Notes under the pieces: generated by a model
What the model saw: only the letters and a program-made list of their open reading frames with translations
Databases searched by the model: none
What the model was told of the DNA's origin: nothing
Shown: in pieces, positions 15,870 to 26,400 of the stretch
Layout of the letters: every line of letters starts with the position of its first letter
Numbering within the stretch: the first letter of the stretch is position 1
Assembly: GCF_000473265.1 (NCBI RefSeq)
Contig: NZ_KI421511.1
Coordinates: 2,889,560 to 2,953,559, forward strand
Length of the DNA: 64,000 nt
Direction: 5' to 3'
Source of the DNA: Amycolatopsis thermoflava N1165
GTDB taxonomy: Bacteria > Actinomycetota > Actinomycetes > Mycobacteriales > Pseudonocardiaceae
Position numbers and translations under genes: made by a program

Positions 15870-18812
15870 TCAGACGCGCGGCTTCTCGCGCTGCTCGTAG
15901 GTCTCGATGACGTCGTCGACCTTGATGTCGCTGTAGGACCCGAGCGTCAGACCGCACTCGTAGCCCTCGCGGACCTCGACCACGTCGTCCTTGAACCGCC
16001 GCAGCGAGCTGACCGGCAGGTTTTCGGCGACGACCACGTTGTCCCGCAGGAGACGCGCCTTCGCGTTGCGGCGGATCTCCCCGGACTGCACGAGGCAACC
16101 GGCGATGGTGCCGAACTTGGAGGACTTGAAGACCTCCCGGACCTCGGCGCGGCCCAGCTCGACCTCTTCGTACTCCGGCTTGAGCATGCCCTTGAGGGCC
16201 TGCTCGATCTCGTCGATCGCCTGGTAGATCACCGTGTAGTACCGGACGTCGACGCCCTCGCGGTTGGCCCGCTCGGTCGCCTTGCCCTCGGCCCGCACGT
16301 TGAAGCCCAGGACGATCGCGTCGGAGGCCGTCGCCAGGTCGATGTCGCTCTCGGTGACACCACCGACGCCGCGGTGGACCACGTTCAGCTCGACCTCGTC
16401 GCCGACGTCCAGCTGCATGAGCGACGCTTCCAGAGCCTCGACCGTACCGGAGTTGTCACCCTTGATGATCAGGTTGAGGCTGTTGGTCTCCTTCAGCGCG
16501 GAGTCCAGGTCCTCCAGGCTGACGCGCTTGCGCTTCGCGGCGTTCTGCGCGTTGCGGATGCGGGCCTGGCGGCGCTCGGCGATCTGCCGGGCCACCCGGT
16601 CCTCCTCGACGACGAGGAACGTGTCGCCCGCGCCAGGCACCGACGTGAAGCCGATGACCTGGACCGGACGCGAGGGCAGCGCCTCGGTGACGTCCTCGTT
16701 GTACTCGTCGACCATCCGCCGCACGCGGCCGTACGCGTCGCCGGCGACGACCGAGTCGCCGACCCGCAGGGTGCCGCGCTGGACCAGCACGGTGGCCACC
16801 GGGCCGCGGCCGCGGTCGAGGTGCGCCTCGATCGCGACACCCTGGGCCGGCATGTCCGGGTTGGCCCGGAGGTCCAGGGTGGCGTCCGCGGTCAGCAGGA
16901 TCGCCTCGAGCAGCCCGTCGATGTTGATGTTCTCGCGGGCGGAGATGTCGACGAACATGGTGTCGCCGCCGTACTCCTCCGCCACGAGGTTGTACTCGGT
17001 GAGCTGCTGGCGGATCTTGTCCGGGTTCGCGCCTTCCTTGTCGATCTTGTTGACCGCGACCACGATCGGCGCCTTGGCCGCCTGGGCGTGGTTGATCGCC
17101 TCCACCGTCTGCGGCATGACGCCGTCGTCCGCGGCGACCACGATCACCGCGATGTCGGTGGAGTTCGCACCACGGGCACGCATGGCGGTGAACGCCTCGT
17201 GACCCGGGGTGTCGATGAAGGTGATCAGGCGCGGGTTGCCCTCGAGCTCGGTCTCGACCTGGTAGGCGCCGATGTGCTGGGTGATGCCGCCGGCCTCCCG
17301 CTCGTGCACCCGCGTCTTGCGGATGGTGTCGAGCAGGCGCGTCTTACCGTGGTCGACGTGACCCATGACGGTCACCACCGGCGGGCGGACCTGCAGGTCC
17401 TCCTCGCCGCCCTCGTCCTCACCGTAGGTGATGTCGAAGGTCTCCAGCAGCTCCCGGTCCTCCTCCTCGGGGGAGACGACCTGGACGTTGTAGTTCATCT
17501 CCGAGCCGAGGAGCTCCAGCACCTCGTCCGAGACGGACTGCGTCGCGGTGACCATCTCACCCAGGTGGAACAGCACCTGCACGAGCGAGGCCGGGTTCGC
17601 GTCGATCTTCTCCGCGAAATCGGTCAGCGAGGCGCCGCGCGGCAGCCGGATGGTCTCGCCACTGCCCTTGGGCAGCCGGATGCCACCGACCGACGGCGCC
17701 TGCATGTTCTCCATGTACTCCTGGCGCTTCTGCCGCTTCGACTTGCGGCCCTTGCGCGAGGGTCCACCCGGACGGCCGAAGGCACCGGCCGTGCCGCCGC
17801 GGCCACCGCCGCCGCCACGACCGCCGCCGCCACCGCGGAAGCCACCGCCGGCGGGGGCGCCACCGCCACCACCGGGGCGGAAACCGCCGCCACCGCCGCC
17901 GGGACCGCCACGCGGAGCGCCGCCGCCGCGGGGACCACCGGGTCCGCCACGGCCCGCGCCCGCGCCACCGCGGCCGCCACCGGGACCACCACGGCCCGCG
18001 CCGCCGGGACCGCCGCCGGGCCGCTGCACGCGGCCGGGCATCATGCCCGGGTTCGGGCGCGGCGGCATGTTGCCCGGGTTCGGGCGGGCGCCGCCACCGG
18101 GACGCGGAGCCGGACGGTCACCGCCGCCGGACCGCTCGGCCGGGCGCTCGCCGCCCTGGCCGCCGGGACGTGCCGGCGGACGCGGCGCCGGAGCGCCCTG
18201 GCCGACACCGAACGGGTTGTTGCCGGGCCGCGGGGCGCGCGGACCGGGCTTCGGCCCGGGCTTGGGACCCTGCGGCTTGGGCGGCACCACCGAGCCGGAC
18301 TGGCCGGAGCCACCCGCGCCGGGACGCGGCGCCGGGGGCTTGGGTGCCTGGGGCTGCGCCTTCGCGGCCGGGGCCTGCTGCTGCGGAGCCGGCTGCTGGG
18401 CCGGACGCTGCTGCTGCGGGGCCGGCGCCTGGGGCGCGGGGGCCTGCGGCGCGGAGGCCTGAGGCGACGGGGCCTGGGGCGCCGGGGCCTGCTGCTGCGG
18501 GCCGGGGCGCGGACCGGGCTTGGCGCCCGGGACCGGGCGCGCCTGCGGCTGCTGCTGACGCGGCGCGCCGGGCTTGGGCGCCGCGCCGTTGCCGTTCCCG
18601 GCCGGCGGTCCCGGCCGGGCGCCGCCGGACCGGCCGGCGGGCTTGCTGTCCTTGGTGACGAAGGCGTCACGCAGCCGCCGGGCAACGGGTGCCTCGACGG
18701 TCGACGACGCCGACTTCACGAACTCGCCCTGCTCCTTCAGCTTGGCGAGAACTTCCTTGCTCGTAACCCCGAGCTCCTTCGCGAGCTCGTGCACACGGGC
18801 CTTGCCTGCCAC
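15870..18812 (-). CDS. infB: Translation initiation factor IF-2
   Basis: A 980-residue IF-2, the GTPase that brings initiator tRNA to the 30S subunit. GTG at 18810-18812 gives [31 protein letters not shown], the IF2-N domain, with GAGGAG upstream. Residues ~75-365 are an Ala/Pro/Gln then Gly/Pro/Arg-rich disordered linker, long as in other actinobacteria. The G domain has GHVDHGKT (~residue 485), DTPGHEAF and NKID, followed by domains II-IV ending [24 protein letters not shown]. It sits in the nusA-ylxR-infB operon. Confidence 0.98.
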   Translation of the reverse strand: MAGKARVHELAKELGVTSKEVLAKLKEQGEFVKSASSTVEAPVARRLRDAFVTKDSKPAGRSGGARPGPPAGNGNGAAPKPGAPRQQQPQARPVPGAKPGPRPGPQQQAPAPQAPSPQASAPQAPAPQAPAPQQQRPAQQPAPQQQAPAAKAQPQAPKPPAPRPGAGGSGQSGSVVPPKPQGPKPGPKPGPRAPRPGNNPFGVGQGAPAPRPPARPGGQGGERPAERSGGGDRPAPRPGGGARPNPGNMPPRPNPGMMPGRVQRPGGGPGGAGRGGPGGGRGGAGAGRGGPGGPRGGGAPRGGPGGGGGGFRPGGGGGAPAGGGFRGGGGGRGGGGGRGGTAGAFGRPGGPSRKGRKSKRQKRQEYMENMQAPSVGGIRLPKGSGETIRLPRGASLTDFAEKIDANPASLVQVLFHLGEMVTATQSVSDEVLELLGSEMNYNVQVVSPEEEDRELLETFDITYGEDEGGEEDLQVRPPVVTVMGHVDHGKTRLLDTIRKTRVHEREAGGITQHIGAYQVETELEGNPRLITFIDTPGHEAFTAMRARGANSTDIAVIVVAADDGVMPQTVEAINHAQAAKAPIVVAVNKIDKEGANPDKIRQQLTEYNLVAEEYGGDTMFVDISARENINIDGLLEAILLTADATLDLRANPDMPAQGVAIEAHLDRGRGPVATVLVQRGTLRVGDSVVAGDAYGRVRRMVDEYNEDVTEALPSRPVQVIGFTSVPGAGDTFLVVEEDRVARQIAERRQARIRNAQNAAKRKRVSLEDLDSALKETNSLNLIIKGDNSGTVEALEASLMQLDVGDEVELNVVHRGVGGVTESDIDLATASDAIVLGFNVRAEGKATERANREGVDVRYYTVIYQAIDEIEQALKGMLKPEYEEVELGRAEVREVFKSSKFGTIAGCLVQSGEIRRNAKARLLRDNVVVAENLPVSSLRRFKDDVVEVREGYECGLTLGSYSDIKVDDVIETYEQREKPRV

Positions 18813-18890
18813 TGCTCTCCTCAACTGGTGAGGCCGGGCGGCAAAACCCGCTCGACCTCGTCCTATCGTCGCGCGTTCATGGCTTCAGCT

Positions 18891-19265
18891 TCACGGCTGA
18901 CTCATGACGGGTCGACCTGCTTCCTTCGTTCCATCCGGACCGGGGACGCTCCCCTGTCCATGCTTCCCGGTGACCTGCCCCAGGCGCTCGCGCAGCTCCG
19001 CCACGTCGAGCGTCCCGTGGACCCTCAGGGCCCTGGGGAACGCCCGCCGCCGCTCGGCCTTGGCCAGGCACTCCGGCCCGGGGTGCAACCAGGCACCCCG
19101 CCCCGGCAGCCGCCGACGCGTGTCGGCGACCAGCCGCCCGTCCAGCGCGACCACTCGCAGTAGTTCACCGACGGGAGCCCGCTTCTTGCACCCCACGCAC
19201 GTCCGCACCGGGGTGTCGCCCCGGTGCTCCGAGCATGCGGTACCCGAGCGCGAGCTCCGCACCAC
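18891..19265 (-). CDS. ylxR: YlxR family RNA-binding protein (DUF448)
   Basis: A roughly 124-residue YlxR: TPVRTCVGCKKRAPVGELLRVVALDGRLVADTRRRLPGRGAWLHPGPECLAKAERRRAFPRAL carries the family CVGC motif and the GRGAxLHP motif. I favour GTG at 19263-19265; an earlier GTG at 19292 overlaps the nusA stop (GTGA) and is also possible. It lies between nusA and infB as usual. Family members bind RNA and have been linked to RNase P and nucleoid regulation. Confidence 0.92.
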   Translation of the reverse strand: MVRSSRSGTACSEHRGDTPVRTCVGCKKRAPVGELLRVVALDGRLVADTRRRLPGRGAWLHPGPECLAKAERRRAFPRALRVHGTLDVAELRERLGQVTGKHGQGSVPGPDGTKEAGRPVMSQP

Positions 19266-19288
19266 CGTCGAGTTTAACTCCTGGCCCG

Positions 19289-20311
19289 TCACTCAGCCGA
19301 ACCGGTTGTCGCTGCGGGCGTGGCGTCCTCCTCGGAGGCCGCCGCGTCGCTGCGGATGTCGATCCGCCAGCCGGTCAGCCGGGCGGCCAGGCGGGCGTTC
19401 TGGCCCTCCTTGCCGATGGCCAGGGACAGCTGGAAGTCCGGCACCACCACGCGGGCCGTCTTCGCACGCTCGTCCACCACCCGTACCGAAACAACCTTGG
19501 CGGGGCTCAGCGCATTCCCGACGAAGCGAGCCGGATCCTCGGAGTAGTCGACGATGTCGATCTTCTCACCCCCGAGCTCGCTCATCACGTTGCGCACCCG
19601 CTGACCCATCGGGCCGATGCAGGCGCCCTTCGCGTTGACGCCCGGCACGGTGGACCGGACGGCGATCTTGGTGCGGTGCCCGGACTCGCGGGCGACCGCG
19701 GCGATCTCGACGGTGCCGTCGGCGATCTCCGGGACCTCCAGCGCGAACAGCTTGCGCACCAGGTTCGGGTGGGTGCGCGACAGCGTGATCGACGGGCCGC
19801 GGGCGCTGCGCGACACGGTGACCACATACGCCTTGATGCGCTCGCCGTGCTCGTACCGCTCGCCGGCCACCTGCTCGCCGGGGGGAATCACCCCCTCGGT
19901 GTCGCCGACCTGCACGATCACCATGCCGCGGGCGTTGGCCCGCGCGTCACGCTGGATCACGCCGGCGACGATCTCGCCCTCGCGGGTGGAGAACTCGCCG
20001 TAGGTCTTCTCGTGCTCGGCGTCGCGGAGGCGCTGCAGGATGACCTGCCGCGCGGTGGTCGCCGCGATGCGGCCGAAGCCCTCGGGGGTGTCGTCCCACT
20101 CCTCGTCCACTTCGCCGTTCTCGTCCAGCGTGTGCGCGAGGACGCGCACGACGCCGGTCTTGCGGTCGATGTCGATGCGGGCGTGCGGCTGGTGCCCCTC
20201 GGTGTGCTTGTAGGCCGTCAGCAGCGCGGTCTCGATGGCCTCGATGACCGTTTCGAAGGGGATGTCCTTGTCCCGCTCGATCGCGCGCAGGGCCGCGATG
20301 TCCACGTTCAC
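19289..20311 (-). CDS. nusA: Transcription termination/antitermination protein NusA
   Basis: A 340-residue NusA of actinobacterial length. It starts at GTG 20309-20311 with GGAGGAGG upstream, overlapping the rimP stop by 4 bases. The N-terminal RNAP-binding domain begins [36 protein letters not shown]. The S1 domain includes [26 protein letters not shown], and the KH domains include [32 protein letters not shown] and [23 protein letters not shown]. The acidic repeats of E. coli NusA are absent, as expected. Confidence 0.98.
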   Translation of the reverse strand: MNVDIAALRAIERDKDIPFETVIEAIETALLTAYKHTEGHQPHARIDIDRKTGVVRVLAHTLDENGEVDEEWDDTPEGFGRIAATTARQVILQRLRDAEHEKTYGEFSTREGEIVAGVIQRDARANARGMVIVQVGDTEGVIPPGEQVAGERYEHGERIKAYVVTVSRSARGPSITLSRTHPNLVRKLFALEVPEIADGTVEIAAVARESGHRTKIAVRSTVPGVNAKGACIGPMGQRVRNVMSELGGEKIDIVDYSEDPARFVGNALSPAKVVSVRVVDERAKTARVVVPDFQLSLAIGKEGQNARLAARLTGWRIDIRSDAAASEEDATPAATTGSAE

Positions 20312-20841
20312 TTCGGATCCTCCTCCGGCTCGCCTGCGTTGTGCTCCGAGGCGTCCTGGTCGAGCAGCTTCAGCTCCTCGGTCGGTGGTTGCCTGAACTC
20401 GATCTCGATCACGGCCTTGGCCACGTCGGCGTAGGGCACGTCCCGGACCGCACCGTCCACCAGCACCCGCACCGAGTCCTCGCCCGCGTGCCCGACGCGG
20501 CCCACGTACTCGGCGCCCTCCCGCGGCGTGATCCGCACGAGGCGGAACCGCGAGCGGCGCCAGTGGCGGGGGCGGGTCAGCGGGCGGTCGACGCCGGGCG
20601 AGGTCACTTCGAGCGTGTAGGCGCCCGCGATCAGCTGCTCGTTCTCGTCCAGCGCGGCCGAGACGGCGCGGCTGACGTCGGCGACCTCGTCGAGTCCCAC
20701 GCCGTCGTCGGAATCGACGACGACCTTGACGAGCTTGCGGCGGCCCGCCTGCTGGACGTCGAGCGCGTCGAGGTCGAAACCCGCGCCGGACACGGCTTCG
20801 GCCACGATCGGCTCGAGCCGGGCGGCGAGTTCTCCAGGCAC
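20308..20841 (-). CDS. rimP: Ribosome maturation factor RimP
   Basis: A 177-residue RimP needed for 30S maturation. I chose GTG at 20839-20841 ([29 protein letters not shown]) because CAGGAG is just upstream and it matches the family N-terminus; GTG at 20910 would add 23 non-conserved residues. The motif [24 protein letters not shown] and [22 protein letters not shown] identify the family. It is the first gene of the rimP-nusA-ylxR-infB operon, so the promoter should lie near 20850-20950. Confidence 0.95.
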   Translation of the reverse strand: MPGELAARLEPIVAEAVSGAGFDLDALDVQQAGRRKLVKVVVDSDDGVGLDEVADVSRAVSAALDENEQLIAGAYTLEVTSPGVDRPLTRPRHWRRSRFRLVRITPREGAEYVGRVGHAGEDSVRVLVDGAVRDVPYADVAKAVIEIEFRQPPTEELKLLDQDASEHNAGEPEEDPK

Positions 20842-20948
20842 CTTGGCGCTCTCCTGTTTGGTGTGCTGTCGGTCGGTGAGGGACAAGCTTATCTTGTTGG
20901 CCCCGGTCACCGCCCGTGGTCACCGGTCCCCTGGCAGGATGGGCGCAC

Positions 20949-21881
20949 GTGAGACCCCGTACCCGTCGTGACGTCCTGCGCGCGAGCGCGCTCGCGGCAC
21001 TGGCCGCGCCCCTCGCCGCGTGCGCAACCGGCTACTCCGACGAACCGGATCCGCTGGCCCTGCTGGCCGAGCAGGCCCGCGCCGACGCCGCCGCGGCCGA
21101 CGCCGTGGCCGCGTCCGCGTCCGCCGACGCGGACGTGGCGCGCCAGTACTCGGCGGCGCGCGCCGCGCACGCGCGGGCCCTGCAGTCCGAAGTGGACCGG
21201 CTCAACCGGCCGAAGTCGCAGGCGAGCGCCGTCGTGCCGGCCGAGCAGGGCATGGCGGGGCTGAAGCAGCGGCTGGCGACCGCCCGTCAGCAGGCCGAGG
21301 CCCTGGTCGGCGGGCTGCCGCGGTACCGGGCCGGGCTGGTGGCCGCCGTCGCGGGCGGCTGCGCCGGGCTGCAGCAGGTCGGGACCAAGCTGGGGCCGGG
21401 CGCCGAGCCGGGCCAGGTGACCGCGACGGCGTCGGCGATCCCGCCGGAGTCGGTCGGGCCGGTGCAGCAGGCCCTGTCGGCCGAGCACGCGGCCCTGTGG
21501 ATCTACGGGCTGGTCAGCGCGTTCCTGCCGGGCAACTACACCGCCGGGGTCGCCGACGGCACCGCCGAGCACCAGGACCGCCGCGACGCGTGCGTGCGGA
21601 TGCTGACCGCCGCGGGCGTGGAGCCGGGGGTGGCCGAGCCCGCCTACCTCCCGCCGCGACCGGTCACGGACGCGACGTCGGCGAAGAGCGTGGTCGCCAC
21701 CGCGGAGGCCGACGCCGCCACGGCCTGGCGGGGCGTGCTGGAGCAGACCGACGACGCGGCGCTGCGGGACGTGGCGCTGAAGGCGCTGCTCGCCTCGGCG
21801 CGGCGCGGCACCCGCTGGCGCGAGGCGGCGGGCGAGCAGCCGACGGCGATCGTGCTGCCCGGCTCGGCCGCCCAAGGCTGA
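20949..21881 (+). CDS. DUF4439 ferritin-like lipoprotein
   Basis: A 310-residue exported protein. The N-terminus [28 protein letters not shown] has a basic start with an RR pair, a hydrophobic stretch and a lipobox ending LAAC, so it is probably a (possibly Tat-exported) lipoprotein. The body is Ala-rich, with a helical C-terminal part [14 protein letters not shown]...[21 protein letters not shown] resembling the ferritin-like DUF4439 domain. It is divergent from rimP, a common actinobacterial arrangement. The function is unknown. Confidence 0.8.
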   Translation: MRPRTRRDVLRASALAALAAPLAACATGYSDEPDPLALLAEQARADAAAADAVAASASADADVARQYSAARAAHARALQSEVDRLNRPKSQASAVVPAEQGMAGLKQRLATARQQAEALVGGLPRYRAGLVAAVAGGCAGLQQVGTKLGPGAEPGQVTATASAIPPESVGPVQQALSAEHAALWIYGLVSAFLPGNYTAGVADGTAEHQDRRDACVRMLTAAGVEPGVAEPAYLPPRPVTDATSAKSVVATAEADAATAWRGVLEQTDDAALRDVALKALLASARRGTRWREAAGEQPTAIVLPGSAAQG

Positions 21882-21950
21882 CTGGGGGCGCGCCACGGCG
21901 CGTGACGACATAACCTTCCCCGGACACGTTCGACGCCCGAGGACGCCCCT

Positions 21951-22523
21951 TTGCTGACCCTGACCCGCACCCTGGCCGGCCTGTCCGAAGACGGCGCCGC
22001 CCGCCTGCGCGGCCTGCTGCTGCGCCAGCTGATCCGGATGCCGCACGGGCGGCCCGGCGAGTTCGTCGTGCTGCACCTGTTCCTGATCCCGCCCGAGCCC
22101 GGCGGCAGCCGCTACGCGCTGTACGAGGTCGCCCAGCCGCTCGTCGACGAGCCGTTGCCGCAGGTGCAGGGCCGGGCGCTGAGCGAGCTCCAGTCCGCCC
22201 ACGGCGATCCGCGCCTGGTGCCCGGCGCCGACCAGGGCTGGCGGGACGCCGACCCCGGCCGCCGCGGCGTCTACCTCGGCACCGGCGCCCGGTTCACCGG
22301 CTCGCGGCCCGGCATCACCGGCACGACGATCGCCCGGCTGGTCGACCACACCGCGGTGATGTTCGTCCTGGACGAGGGACACCAGCCGGTGTTCCTGCAG
22401 AGCTCGAAGGAACTGGTCGTCGCGGGTGAGCGGCTCCCGCCGTCACCGGAGATCCCCGCGCTGGGCAAGCCGCCGTTCCTGCTGATCGACTCGCTGGTCG
22501 CCTACCTGCGCAACGCCGGTTAG
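21951..22523 (+). CDS. Hypothetical protein
   Basis: A roughly 190-residue cytosolic protein reading from TTG at 21951 (LTLTRTLAGLSEDGAARLRGLLLRQL). The sequence includes GEFVVLHLFLIPPEPGGSRYALYEVAQPLVDEPLPQ and ends PPFLLIDSLVAYLRNAG. I do not recognise the family. It follows the DUF4439 gene by 69 bases and overlaps the next gene tail-to-tail by 4 bases. Confidence 0.65.
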   Translation: MLTLTRTLAGLSEDGAARLRGLLLRQLIRMPHGRPGEFVVLHLFLIPPEPGGSRYALYEVAQPLVDEPLPQVQGRALSELQSAHGDPRLVPGADQGWRDADPGRRGVYLGTGARFTGSRPGITGTTIARLVDHTAVMFVLDEGHQPVFLQSSKELVVAGERLPPSPEIPALGKPPFLLIDSLVAYLRNAG

Positions 22524-23155
22524 GCGCCCGGCGCGAGGTCCAGCGCCTCCTTGCTGATGCGCTGCAGCGTGGCCTCGTCGGCGTGCCCGTCGAAGAAGGC
22601 GGACAGCACGATGGTCACCGAGGCGCCGGTGACGCGGGACAGGTAGTCGCCGTCGGCGAGTTTCGGTGCGCCGGGGATCTTCGCGGTGCCGTCGCGCACC
22701 AGGTCGTTCACGTTGCCGGTGCCGTCGGTGTCGGCGAGCTTCTTCAGCTGCTGCGCGTCCTCCGGGGTGGACATGGTCACGACCGCGACCGACACCAGCG
22801 CCCGGGAGGCCCCGCTGCTGGTCGTGTAGAGGGCGCGGGACAGCCGCTGGCACGGGTGCTGCGTGAAGAACTGCTTCACCTGCGAGTAGGAGTTCGCGGC
22901 GCAGTCGGTCGCGGCCACCGGGCCGTCGCTGACCACGAACTGGAACTCCTTGGCCTGCGACTGGGCCGACGGCGGGGCCTCGTCGGAGGAGCCGCCGCGG
23001 ACCAGCCACCAGACGAGTCCCGCCACGACCGCCACCGCCACCAGCCCGGCGGCCTTGAGCAGCGGGCCGCCCGCGCGCCGGGACGGCGGTTCGGCGGGGA
23101 TCCGGGGCAGCGGCGCGGTGTCGCCGCGGCCGGGAGTGAACTGCGCACCAACCAC
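22520..23155 (-). CDS. Single-pass membrane protein of unknown function
   Basis: A 211-residue protein with a Pro/Arg-rich cytosolic N-terminus, one transmembrane helix (LLKAAGLVAVAVVAGLVWWLV, residues ~33-53) and an extracellular domain. That domain has two cysteines in VAATDCAANSYSQVKQFFTQHPCQRLSRALYTTSSG. The topology resembles the actinobacterial secreted domains found alone or after kinase-like regions. It converges with the upstream hypothetical gene. Confidence 0.7.
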   Translation of the reverse strand: MVGAQFTPGRGDTAPLPRIPAEPPSRRAGGPLLKAAGLVAVAVVAGLVWWLVRGGSSDEAPPSAQSQAKEFQFVVSDGPVAATDCAANSYSQVKQFFTQHPCQRLSRALYTTSSGASRALVSVAVVTMSTPEDAQQLKKLADTDGTGNVNDLVRDGTAKIPGAPKLADGDYLSRVTGASVTIVLSAFFDGHADEATLQRISKEALDLAPGA

Positions 23156-23188
23156 GGGGGGACACCGTAGCTCACTCGGCCGGGTGAC

Positions 23189-24202
23189 TCACCGCAACGC
23201 GTCCACAACCCGTTCGACGTCGTCCTCGGTGTTGTAGAGGTGGAAGCCGACGCGCGCCCGGCCCGCGCGCACGCTGGCCGTGACCCCGGCGCGGGCGAGC
23301 GCGGCCGGATCGGCGTCCAGCGACACGATCGCGCTGCCTCGTTCCGGCAGGCCGAGCCTGGTGAGCAGGGTGTCGGCCAGTTTGACGTCGTGGGCGCGGA
23401 CCGCGGTCAGGTCCAGCGAAGCCAGGTACGGCAACGCCACCGCCGCGCCGGCGTGCGCGAACCACACCGGCGACACGTCGAACCGGCGCGGTCCCTCGGC
23501 CAGGCGCAACGGCATGCCGTAGGTGGCCTGCCACGGGTCCTCGCCCGCGTACCAGTTGGCGGCGACGGGCACCGTGCGCCCGGCGGCGCGCGGGTGCACG
23601 GCGAGCCAGGCGCAGCCGCGCGGGGACATCAGCCACTTGTAGCCCGCGGCCACCACCCAGTCGGCCCACTCCAGGTCCAGCGGCAGCCAGCCGGCGGCCT
23701 GGGTCGCGTCGAGGGCGACCGGGACGCCCGCGGCTTCGGATTCCGCGCGCAGGGCGTCCAGGTCCACCAGCGCGCCGTCCCTGGACTGCGCGACGCTCAC
23801 GACCACCAGGTCGTGGCCGCGGACGGCGCCGGGCAGCTCGGCGACCGGGACCTCGGTGACGCGCGCGCCGCGGGCGGCGAACGGGAACGTCGCGCTGGTG
23901 AACTCCCCCTCGGCGGTCAGCACGCGGGCGCCGTCGGGCAGCCCGGCCGCGACGCTCGCGAGCAGCTGCGACACGGCGGCGCCGATGGCGATCCGGTCCG
24001 CGGGCACGCCGACGAGCCGCGCGAAGGACTCCCGGGCCCGCGCGACGAGCGGGTCGAAGTCGCCGGGCTGGTGGGCGCCGGCGCGCCAGGCCTCGACGGA
24101 CGCCGCCACCGCGTCGGCCACCGCCGCGGGCGGGATCCCGATGCTCGGGGTGTTGAGGTATCCGGCGGGGACGTCGAACTCGGCTCCGAAGGCTGTGCGC
24201 AT
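23189..24202 (-). CDS. Class V aminotransferase-fold PLP enzyme
   Basis: A 337-residue fold-type I PLP enzyme. The Schiff-base lysine is in VVAAGYKWLMSPRGCAWL; the Asp contacting the PLP nitrogen is in VALDATQAAGWLPLD. The N-terminus YLNTPSIGIPP resembles the cysteine desulfurase/isopenicillin-epimerase-like group. No catalytic Cys loop for desulfuration is evident, so a lyase, epimerase or aminotransferase role is possible. The substrate is unknown. Confidence 0.85.
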   Translation of the reverse strand: MRTAFGAEFDVPAGYLNTPSIGIPPAAVADAVAASVEAWRAGAHQPGDFDPLVARARESFARLVGVPADRIAIGAAVSQLLASVAAGLPDGARVLTAEGEFTSATFPFAARGARVTEVPVAELPGAVRGHDLVVVSVAQSRDGALVDLDALRAESEAAGVPVALDATQAAGWLPLDLEWADWVVAAGYKWLMSPRGCAWLAVHPRAAGRTVPVAANWYAGEDPWQATYGMPLRLAEGPRRFDVSPVWFAHAGAAVALPYLASLDLTAVRAHDVKLADTLLTRLGLPERGSAIVSLDADPAALARAGVTASVRAGRARVGFHLYNTEDDVERVVDALR

Positions 24203-24227
24203 GCCCGGACGCTAACCGACCATCGAT

Positions 24228-24398
24228 CGGGTGGTCACAGTGTTTTCGCCGGGCGCCGCCGCTGTTCGTGGAGCGCGGCCGCAGCACCCGCATCGCCGTC
24301 GCAGCCCCGTTCGCGCGGCCGGAGCAGGTCGTGCACCTCGCCGGGCAGCTGCTCGACGGACCGCCACGCTGACCCGGACGGGTGGTCACAGTGTTTTC
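24228..24398. repeat. 20-bp direct repeat flanking a gene fragment
   Basis: CGGGTGGTCACAGTGTTTTC occurs exactly at 24228-24247 and 24379-24398, 151 bases apart. Between the copies, 24268-24372 reads as a short carboxyl-terminal remnant on the plus strand (VERGRSTRIAVAAPFARPEQ, then VVHLAGQLLDGPPR and stop) with no start. The structure suggests a duplication or insertion just upstream of the rhomboid-like gene. Confidence 0.7.
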
Positions 24399-24424
24399 AC
24401 AGCGTGTGCGGGAAAACTGCGAAC

Positions 24425-25111
24425 GTGACCAGGTTGCTGCCCAGCCCCGTGAACACCCCGTTCACGTTCTGGTACCTCGTGGTGCTGCTGGCCACCACCG
24501 CGCTGCAGCGCCTGCTCGGCGAGACGCTCTCGGCGCGCCTGCTGGGGCTGGCCAGCACCGACGCGCACAACCTGTGGCACCGGCCGGTGATGAGCCTGGT
24601 CAGCAGCGCGCTGTGGCTCGGCGACGACGGCTGGCTCGTGTACGTGATCATCTTCACGTTCGCCGTCGCCCCGCTGGAGCGCCGGATCGGGGCGGGGTGG
24701 ACGTGCGCGGTCTTCGCGAGCGGGCACGTGCTCGCGACGCTGGCGACCGAGCTGCCGGTCATGTGGGCGCTCGCCGAGGGGTTGCTGCCCGCCACCGACA
24801 GCCGCTGGCTCGACATCGGGGTCAGCTACGGGTTCTTCGCCACCGCCGGCGCGCTCGTGCCGGTGCTGGCGCGGCGGTTCCGGATGTGGGCCGTCCCCGC
24901 GATCGAGGCCGGGATCGTCGTGATCTACCTCATAGACGGGCCCGGGACACTGGGCGGGATCGTCACGTTCGCCGGGCACCTGATCGCCTTGCACATCGGC
25001 ATGCTGGGCTGGTGGCGGTGGTTGCTGCGGCGCGGTGTCACCGGCACGCTCCCCGCGCCCGCCGGACCCGGCGACCGCGCGCGGCCCTTGGCGGGATCGG
25101 CGGCGCGGTGA
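24425..25111 (+). CDS. Rhomboid-like integral membrane protein
   Basis: A 228-residue protein starting at GTG 24425 (VTRLLPSPVNTPFTFWYLVVLLATTALQRLL). It has about six hydrophobic segments and the layout of rhomboid-like proteins: LASTDAHNLWHRPVMSLVSSALWL, then APLERRIGAGWTCAVFASGHVLATL. The GxSx catalytic serine motif of true rhomboids is not evident where expected (FASGHV), so it is probably a non-peptidase relative. It ends 11 bases before the phosphatase gene, suggesting co-transcription. Confidence 0.75.
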   Translation: MTRLLPSPVNTPFTFWYLVVLLATTALQRLLGETLSARLLGLASTDAHNLWHRPVMSLVSSALWLGDDGWLVYVIIFTFAVAPLERRIGAGWTCAVFASGHVLATLATELPVMWALAEGLLPATDSRWLDIGVSYGFFATAGALVPVLARRFRMWAVPAIEAGIVVIYLIDGPGTLGGIVTFAGHLIALHIGMLGWWRWLLRRGVTGTLPAPAGPGDRARPLAGSAAR

Positions 25112-25122
25112 ACCATGGGGTC

Positions 25123-25911
25123 ATGCACTGGCTCGAACTGGAGGGGGCGGTCAACGCCCGCGACGTCGGCGGCCTGCCGACCGAGGACGGCGGCGCGGTC
25201 GCGGAGCGGCGGCTGCTGCGGTCGGACAACCTGCAGGGTCTGACGCCACGCGACATCAAGGTCCTGGTCGACGACTTCGGCCTGACGACGGTGGTCGACC
25301 TGCGCGGCACCCCCGAGGTGACCAAGGAGGGCCCGGGGCCGCTGACCAGCGTCGAGTCGGTGCGGCACCACCACTACTCGGTCCTGCCGGAGAGCGGCGG
25401 CACCACCGACGCGACCGCCGACGACATCAGTGACGCCCTGTACCTGAAGCGGCGGCAGCGGACGATCGAGCGGTTCCCCGACGACGTGATGACCGCGCTG
25501 TACCTGGGTTACCTGGAAGACCGGCCGGAGAGCATCGTCGGCGCGCTGCGCACGATCGCCGGCGCGCCGGGCGCGGCGCTGGTGCACTGCGCGGCGGGCA
25601 AGGACCGGACCGGCGTGGTGACCGCGTTCGCGCTCACGGTCGCCGGGGTGCGGCGGGACGCGGTGATCGCCGACTACGCCGCCAGCGGCGAGCGGATCCA
25701 CGCGATCCTGGACCGGCTGCGCGCCTCCCCCACCTACGCGCCGGACCTGGACAAGCGCCCGGACGACGACGACCACCGCCCCAAGCCGGAGACGATGTCG
25801 CTGTTCCTCGGCGAGGTCGACCGGCGTTTCGGAGGCGTGGTGGGGTGGCTGGACGCGCACGGCTTCGACGCGGCCGACGTGGCCGAGCTGCGCGGCAAGC
25901 TGCTCGGCTGA
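25123..25911 (+). CDS. Tyrosine-protein phosphatase
   Basis: A 262-residue PTP/dual-specificity-like phosphatase. The P-loop HCAAGKDRTG has the catalytic Cys156 and Arg162 (CX5R). The N-terminal NARDVGGLPTEDGGAV...LLRSDNLQGLTPRDIKVLVDDFGLTTVVDLRG is the signature of the MptpB-like bacterial family, which can also act on phosphoserine and phosphoinositides. It starts at ATG 25123 directly after the rhomboid-like gene. Confidence 0.9.
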   Translation: MHWLELEGAVNARDVGGLPTEDGGAVAERRLLRSDNLQGLTPRDIKVLVDDFGLTTVVDLRGTPEVTKEGPGPLTSVESVRHHHYSVLPESGGTTDATADDISDALYLKRRQRTIERFPDDVMTALYLGYLEDRPESIVGALRTIAGAPGAALVHCAAGKDRTGVVTAFALTVAGVRRDAVIADYAASGERIHAILDRLRASPTYAPDLDKRPDDDDHRPKPETMSLFLGEVDRRFGGVVGWLDAHGFDAADVAELRGKLLG

Positions 25912-25914
25912 GGC

Positions 25915-26400
25915 CTACGGCGCCGTCGACCCGCCGAGCGGCATCGGGTCCAGCCCGAGCTTGCGGTGGTCCCACGACCGCACCCGCACCGGGTCGACCC
26001 GCACCACCACCCGCTTGTTCAGCATCATCTCCACCGCGGGCCGCAGCTCCGCCGAGTACGGCCCGTAGTAGCGCTCGAACACGTTGACCCCGACCGCCCA
26101 GATCTCGTCCGGGTCCTCGCTGATCACGCCGCGCCCCTCGATCGACACGCCACGCAACGCGTCGTAGGTCAGCCCGTCCTCCACCAGCACCGTGATGCGC
26201 GGGTCGCGGCGCAGGTTGACCGCCTTCTGCGACTTGGCCTTCGTCTCCAGCCAGATCGTCCCGTCCAGCACGGCGAACCACATCGCGACCAGGTGCGGTG
26301 TGCCGTCCGCGCCGAGGGTCGCGATCGTCGCCGTCCGGCTCGTCGCGACGAACTCCGCGATCTCCGCGGCGGTCATCGTGATCTGGGCCCGTTGGTTCAC
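25915..26400 (-). CDS. PPOX-class (possibly F420-dependent) oxidoreductase
   Basis: A 161-residue split-barrel flavin/deazaflavin protein. The order [60 protein letters not shown] is typical of pyridoxamine-oxidase-like proteins, many of them F420-dependent in actinobacteria. GTG at 26398-26400 overlaps the cysNC stop, so it may be read from the same transcript. Cofactor choice cannot be settled by eye. Confidence 0.82.
   Translation of the reverse strand: MNQRAQITMTAAEIAEFVATSRTATIATLGADGTPHLVAMWFAVLDGTIWLETKAKSQKAVNLRRDPRITVLVEDGLTYDALRGVSIEGRGVISEDPDEIWAVGVNVFERYYGPYSAELRPAVEMMLNKRVVVRVDPVRVRSWDHRKLGLDPMPLGGSTAP

Noticed and set aside
15819..19163. A 1,114-codon open frame on the plus strand opposite infB
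   Set aside because: It mirrors infB in the complementary frame, is rich in Val/Asp/His/Leu low-complexity text and has no domain; a typical high-GC antisense shadow.
24231..25911. Long plus-strand frame starting at 24382 that includes the phosphatase as a fusion
   Set aside because: The first ~240 codons are a shifted reading of the rhomboid-like gene; the phosphatase start with family N-terminus is ATG 25123.
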